From Actinospineispora eucalypti (GTDB taxonomy: Bacteria > Actinomycetota > Actinomycetes > Mycobacteriales > Pseudonocardiaceae): DNA of 64,000 bases. The translations under genes and the position numbers were made by a program. The DNA is taken from contig JACHMT010000005.1 in assembly GCA_014208095.1 (NCBI GenBank), positions 682,001-746,000 of the forward strand, given 5' to 3'. Of this stretch, positions 60,481 to 64,000 are shown in pieces (the stretch's first letter is position 1; each line of letters starts with the position of its first letter). Below the pieces are notes generated by a model. It saw only the letters and a program-made list of their open reading frames with translations, searched no databases and had not been told where the DNA came from.

Positions 60481-62184
60481 GTGGCCGTCTCGCCGCCAAG
60501 TGTCCGAAGATCTTCCCTACCGCGCCCCGACTGGTCGGTGCTGCGAGCCGACGTCGCGGCCTCACTCGTGGTGTTCCTGGTCGCCGTGCCGCTGTCGCTG
60601 GGCATCGCGGTGGCCTCCGGGGCGCCGATCCTGTCCGGGCTCATCGCGGCCATCGTCGGCGGTGTGGTCGCAGGCTTGCTCGGGGGGTCCCCGCTGCAGG
60701 TCAGCGGCCCGGCGGCCGGGCTGACCGTAGTGGTCGCCGAACTGATCAACCGGTTCGGCTTCGGCGTGACCACGGCCATCGTGGCCGCCGCCGGACTGGT
60801 GCAGATCGGTTTCGGGCTGTCCAAGCTGGCCCGGTTCGCCCAGGCCATCCCGCCCGCCGTGGTGCACGGCATGCTGGCCGGCATCGGCGGCACCATCGCG
60901 CTGGCCCAGCTGCACGTGGTCCTGGGCGGCAACCCGCAGAGCAGCGTGCTGGAGAACCTGCGCGAGCTGCCCGGCCAGTTGGTCAACGCGCACGGCCCGG
61001 CCGTGGCGGTCGGCCTGTTCACCATCGCGGTGGTGATCTTCTGGCCGAAGTGGGCCGGACCGCTGAAGGTGGTGCCCGGCCCGCTGGTCGCGGTGGCCTC
61101 GGCCACCGGGCTGAGCCTGGCGCTGTCCGCGCTGCTGCCCTCGGTGCCCCGGGTGGAGCTGCCCGGCGACCTGCTCTCCGCCGTCGCCCTGCCGGTGCTG
61201 CCGGACGGCCAGTGGGCGGGTGTGGTCGGCGGCGTGCTCACCGTGGCCCTGATCGCCAGCGTGGAGAGCCTGCTCTCGGCGGTCGCGGTGGACCGCATGC
61301 ACGACGGCAGGCGCACCGACACCGACCGCGAGCTGATCGGCCAGGGCGCGGCGAACACGCTTTCGGGCATGCTCGGCGGCCTGCCGGTGACCGGGGTGAT
61401 CGTGCGCAGCTCGACCAACGTGAAGGCCGGGGCCAGGACGCGCGCCTCGGCGGTGCTGCACGCGGTGTGGATCGCGGTGTTCGCGCTGGCCCTGGTGTGG
61501 GTGGTGGAGGCCATCCCGCTGGCCGCGCTGGCGGGGCTGCTGGTGGTGGTCGGCGTGCAGCTGGTCAAGCTGACCGACATCCGGGTCGCCCGGCAGCACG
61601 GTGAGCTGCCGCTCTACCTGGTCACCATGGGCGGCGTGATGGCGCTGAACCTGCTGGAGGGGGTGGCCATCGGGCTGGCGCTGGCCGGGTTGATGGTGCT
61701 GCACCGCGCGGTGCGGGCCCGGGTGCAGCACCACGCCCCGGACCCGGGCAGCGAGGACCCGGAGCACCGGGTCACCGTGGAGGGCGCGGCCACTTTCCTG
61801 GCCGTGCCGACCCTCTCCCAGGTGCTGGCCGGCATCCCCGCCGGCGAGCACACCAGGGTGGACCTGTCCGTGCACTACGTGGACCACGCCGCGCGCGACC
61901 ACCTGAACACCTGGGTGGCGCGGCACCGGGCCACCGGCGCGAACGTCGTGGTCACCGACGGCCGCGCGGTTTCGTCGGCGAACGGGAACGGCCGGGGTCG
62001 GCGTAGGCAGGTCGGCCCGCTCGGCCGGGCCGGCGACCACGGTCCGGTGGGCCGGGGCGGCGACCACGGTCCGGTGGGTAGGGCAGGGGACCACGGTCCG
62101 GCGGGCCGCCCCGGCGACGGCGGCCCACCCACCGACCGGATCACGCACCACCGCGTCACCGCCACCGGCGCCCACCACCGCTAG
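60481..62184 (+). CDS. SulP family inorganic anion transporter
   Basis: 567 residues from GTG at 60481. About 10-14 membrane helices occupy the first 400 residues, with DWSVLRADVAASLVVFLVAVPLSLGIA, PLQVSGPAAGLTVVVAEL, GQGAANTLSGMLGGLPVTGVIVRSSTNV and NVKAGARTR, typical of bacterial SulP proteins. A STAS-like domain follows (about 425-490, RVTVEGAATFLAVP ... VDLSVHYVDHAARDHL). The C-terminus is repetitive (9-residue units). Substrate may be sulfate or bicarbonate; its place among biotin genes would suit bicarbonate supply to biotin carboxylases, but that is speculation. Confidence 0.88.
   Translation: MAVSPPSVRRSSLPRPDWSVLRADVAASLVVFLVAVPLSLGIAVASGAPILSGLIAAIVGGVVAGLLGGSPLQVSGPAAGLTVVVAELINRFGFGVTTAIVAAAGLVQIGFGLSKLARFAQAIPPAVVHGMLAGIGGTIALAQLHVVLGGNPQSSVLENLRELPGQLVNAHGPAVAVGLFTIAVVIFWPKWAGPLKVVPGPLVAVASATGLSLALSALLPSVPRVELPGDLLSAVALPVLPDGQWAGVVGGVLTVALIASVESLLSAVAVDRMHDGRRTDTDRELIGQGAANTLSGMLGGLPVTGVIVRSSTNVKAGARTRASAVLHAVWIAVFALALVWVVEAIPLAALAGLLVVVGVQLVKLTDIRVARQHGELPLYLVTMGGVMALNLLEGVAIGLALAGLMVLHRAVRARVQHHAPDPGSEDPEHRVTVEGAATFLAVPTLSQVLAGIPAGEHTRVDLSVHYVDHAARDHLNTWVARHRATGANVVVTDGRAVSSANGNGRGRRRQVGPLGRAGDHGPVGRGGDHGPVGRAGDHGPAGRPGDGGPPTDRITHHRVTATGAHHR
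62023..62127 (+). repeat. 27-bp tandem repeats at the end of the SulP gene
   Basis: Four in-frame units (62023, 62050, 62077, 62104; the last is short) encode GRAGDHGPV-type nonapeptides rich in Gly, His and Asp. They form an unusual hydrophilic tail after the STAS-like domain. Copy number may vary between strains. Confidence 0.8.
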
Positions 62185-62263
62185 GACGGCCGCCAGAACC
62201 ACCGCGTGTGTGCGAGCGGCCTGAAGGCGGGGCCGGCGGCGGGCGGTGGGTCGGCACGGCGGT

Positions 62264-62275
62264 TATGGTCGGCCG
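62264..62275 (+). promoter_or_regulatory. Candidate leaderless promoter of bioF
   Basis: TATGGT at 62264-62269 lies 6 nt before ATG at 62276, with no ribosome site between. This supports the 62276 start. Confidence 0.45.
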
Positions 62276-63430
62276 ATGGAACATCCGCTGGACTGGTTGA
62301 CCGAGCACGCCGCGAGGCGGCGGGCCGCTGGGCTGCGCCGGGTGTTGCGGTACCGGCCGGCCGACGAGCCGGTGCTGGATCTGGCCGGCAACGACTACCT
62401 GGGGTTGAGCACCGATCCGAGGGTGGTCGAGGGCGGGGTGGCTGCGCTGCGCGCCTGGGGCGCGGGCTCCACCGGGTCGCGGCTGGTCACCGGCTCCACC
62501 CAGTTGCACGGCGAGCTGGAGGCCGCGCTGGCCGAGTTCTGCGGGTTCGGGTCCGCGCTGGTGTTCGCCTCCGGCTACGCGGCCAACCTGGGTGTGGTCA
62601 CCGCGCTGTCCGACGCGGACACGCTGATCGTGTCGGACGCGGCCAACCACGCCTCGCTGGTGGACGGCTGCCGGCTGGCCCGGGCCAGGGTGGCCGTGGT
62701 GCCGCGCAACGACGTGGCCGCCGTGGACGCCGAGCTGGCCGGGCGGACGGAACGCCGCGCGCTGGTCGTCACCGAGAGCGTGTGCAGCGTGGACGGCGCG
62801 CACGCGCCGCTGGTCGAGCTGCACCGGGTCGCCCGCGGCCGCGGCGCGCTGCTGGTGGTGGACGAGGCGCACGCGCTGGGCGTGCGAGGACCGGGCGGGC
62901 GCGGGCTGCTCGCCGAGGTCGGCCTGGCCGGCGCGCACGACGTGGTGGCCACGGTGACGCTGTCCAAGTCGCTGGGCGCGCAGGGCGGCGCGGTGCTCGG
63001 GTCGGTGGCGGTGACCGAGCACCTGGTGGACACCGCGCGCAGCTTCATCTTCGACACCGGGCTGGCCCCGGCCTCGGCCGGCGCCGCGCTGGCCGCGCTG
63101 GGCGTGCTGGTTGCCGAACCCGAGCGGCCCGCGTCGGTGCTCGCGGCCTCGGCCACCATCGCGGCCGCGGCCGGGGTGCCCGATCCGGGTTCGGCGGTGG
63201 TCCCGGTGGTGCTCGGCGATCCCCGGGTCGCCGTGGCGGCCGCCGCGCACTGTCTCGACGGGGGCGTGCGGGTGGGCTGCTTCCGCCCGCCCACCGTGCC
63301 GGCCGGCACCAGCCGGCTGCGGCTGACCGCGCGAGCCACGCTGACGGAGGCGGAGCTGGGCACCGTCGCCCGGGTGCTGACCGAAGCGCTGGCGTCGGTG
63401 GGCGCGAAGCGACCGGTGGGTGTGCGATGA
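62276..63430 (+). CDS. bioF: 8-amino-7-oxononanoate synthase
   Basis: PLP enzyme that joins pimeloyl thioester with alanine in biotin synthesis. 384 residues from ATG at 62276. Signatures: LDLAGNDYLGLSTDPRVVEGG, GSTGSRLVTGSTQLHGELEAALAEFCG, SDAANHASLVDG, VTESVCSVDGAHAPL, VVDEAHALGVRGPGGRG and the PLP lysine in VTLSKSLGAQGG (about residue 231). The stop overlaps bioD by 4 bp. Confidence 0.95.
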   Translation: MEHPLDWLTEHAARRRAAGLRRVLRYRPADEPVLDLAGNDYLGLSTDPRVVEGGVAALRAWGAGSTGSRLVTGSTQLHGELEAALAEFCGFGSALVFASGYAANLGVVTALSDADTLIVSDAANHASLVDGCRLARARVAVVPRNDVAAVDAELAGRTERRALVVTESVCSVDGAHAPLVELHRVARGRGALLVVDEAHALGVRGPGGRGLLAEVGLAGAHDVVATVTLSKSLGAQGGAVLGSVAVTEHLVDTARSFIFDTGLAPASAGAALAALGVLVAEPERPASVLAASATIAAAAGVPDPGSAVVPVVLGDPRVAVAAAAHCLDGGVRVGCFRPPTVPAGTSRLRLTARATLTEAELGTVARVLTEALASVGAKRPVGVR

Positions 63431-64000
63431 CCGTGCTGGTGGTCAGCGGCACCGGGACCGGGGTGGGCAAGACCGTGGTCACCGCGGGCCTCGCCGCGCT
63501 GGCGGTGGCCGGTGGCCGGCGGGTCGCGGTGCTCAAACCGGCGCAGACCGGGGTCGGTCCGGGCGAGCCGGGAGACCTGGACGACGTGCGCCGGTTGGTC
63601 GGCCAGACCGACCGGCTGACGCTGCGCGAGCTGGTCCGGTACCCGGACCCGCTGGCCCCGCTGACCGCCGCCGCCCGGTGCGGCCGGCCGCCGCTGGACC
63701 CGGCGGAGGCCGCCGACGCCGCCGCCAAGCTGGCCGTGGACCACGACCTGGTGCTGGTGGAGGGGGCGGGCGGGCTGCTGGTGCGGTTCACCGAGGCCGG
63801 CACTCTGGCCGACGTGGCGGCCGCGCTGGACGCGCCGGTGCTGGTGGTCACCGCCGCCGGGCTGGGCACGCTGAACCACACCGAGCTGACCGTCGAGGCG
63901 CTGCGCACCCGTGGGCTGCGCTGCGCCGGCCTGGTGATCGGCAGCTGGCCGACCTCGCCGGACCTGGCCGCCGAGTGCAACCTGGACGACCTGCCCGAGG
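63427..64000 (+). CDS. bioD: Dethiobiotin synthetase (3' end outside the window)
   Basis: ATP-dependent enzyme closing the ureido ring of dethiobiotin. ATG at 63427 overlaps the bioF stop. 191 residues are visible. The P-loop GTGTGVGKT is at about residues 9-17, LKPAQTGVG follows, and VEGAGGLLVRF is the second nucleotide/substrate motif. TAAGLGTLNHTELTVEAL is also typical. The gene runs off the right edge. bioB would be expected next but is not in the window. Confidence 0.95.
   Translation, partial: MTVLVVSGTGTGVGKTVVTAGLAALAVAGGRRVAVLKPAQTGVGPGEPGDLDDVRRLVGQTDRLTLRELVRYPDPLAPLTAAARCGRPPLDPAEAADAAAKLAVDHDLVLVEGAGGLLVRFTEAGTLADVAAALDAPVLVVTAAGLGTLNHTELTVEALRTRGLRCAGLVIGSWPTSPDLAAECNLDDLPE

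Overview
The window is about 73% G+C. It has GTG starts, many 4-bp stop/start overlaps and several genes with no leader. Its backbone order (mraZ, rsmH, ftsL, ftsI, mur/fts genes, ftsZ, pgeF, yggS, sepF, divIVA, ileS, then lspA, rluD, dnaE) is the one known from mycobacteria and relatives, so this is an actinomycete chromosome. A Pseudonocardiaceae-type organism is my best guess, but that is an inference and no species can be named.

Region 1 (1-26.5 kb) is the division and cell-wall (dcw) cluster. A MoxR-type ATPase faces away from mraZ. From mraZ to ftsQ almost every gene overlaps the next by 4 bp, broken by two intergenic inverted repeats (before murE and before murD). ftsZ has its own upstream region. 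An unusual 362-bp inverted-repeat element lies between ftsZ and pgeF. Next come yggS, sepF, a relic that looks like the last helix of YggT, divIVA, a TM/low-complexity protein with a Cys/His tail, and ileS under a T-box leader. A 22-bp tandem array leads into a DUF167 gene.

Region 2 (26.5-44.5 kb) is accessory. It holds a VOC protein with a GlxA/AraC regulator; an MFS transporter, PucR regulator and FAD oxidase set; a clearly lower-G+C pair (XRE-TPR regulator plus 2H phosphoesterase) beside a small unknown protein; an imine-reductase-like gene divergent from a large SARP/STAND regulator fused by overlap to a methyltransferase gene; ArsR-SRPBCC, O-methyltransferase, SRPBCC and TetR genes; and a cation/proton antiporter.

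Region 3 (44.5-54 kb) returns to the backbone with lspA, rluD, a secreted hydrolase, a NarL-type two-component pair whose kinase frame is broken, and dnaE with an SOS-box-like palindrome upstream.

Region 4 (54-64 kb) holds a membrane-anchored STAND/TPR protein with a GNAT gene, an amidohydrolase, a large inverted 22-bp repeat array, a PaaX-type regulator divergent from bioA, a SulP anion transporter and bioF-bioD (bioD cut by the window end).

The best candidates for something undescribed are the XRE-TPR/2H phosphoesterase pair with its small neighbour, the two 22-bp repeat arrays, the dispersed CATGGT/TGATCATCAGG palindromes, and the membrane-anchored STAND plus GNAT pair.
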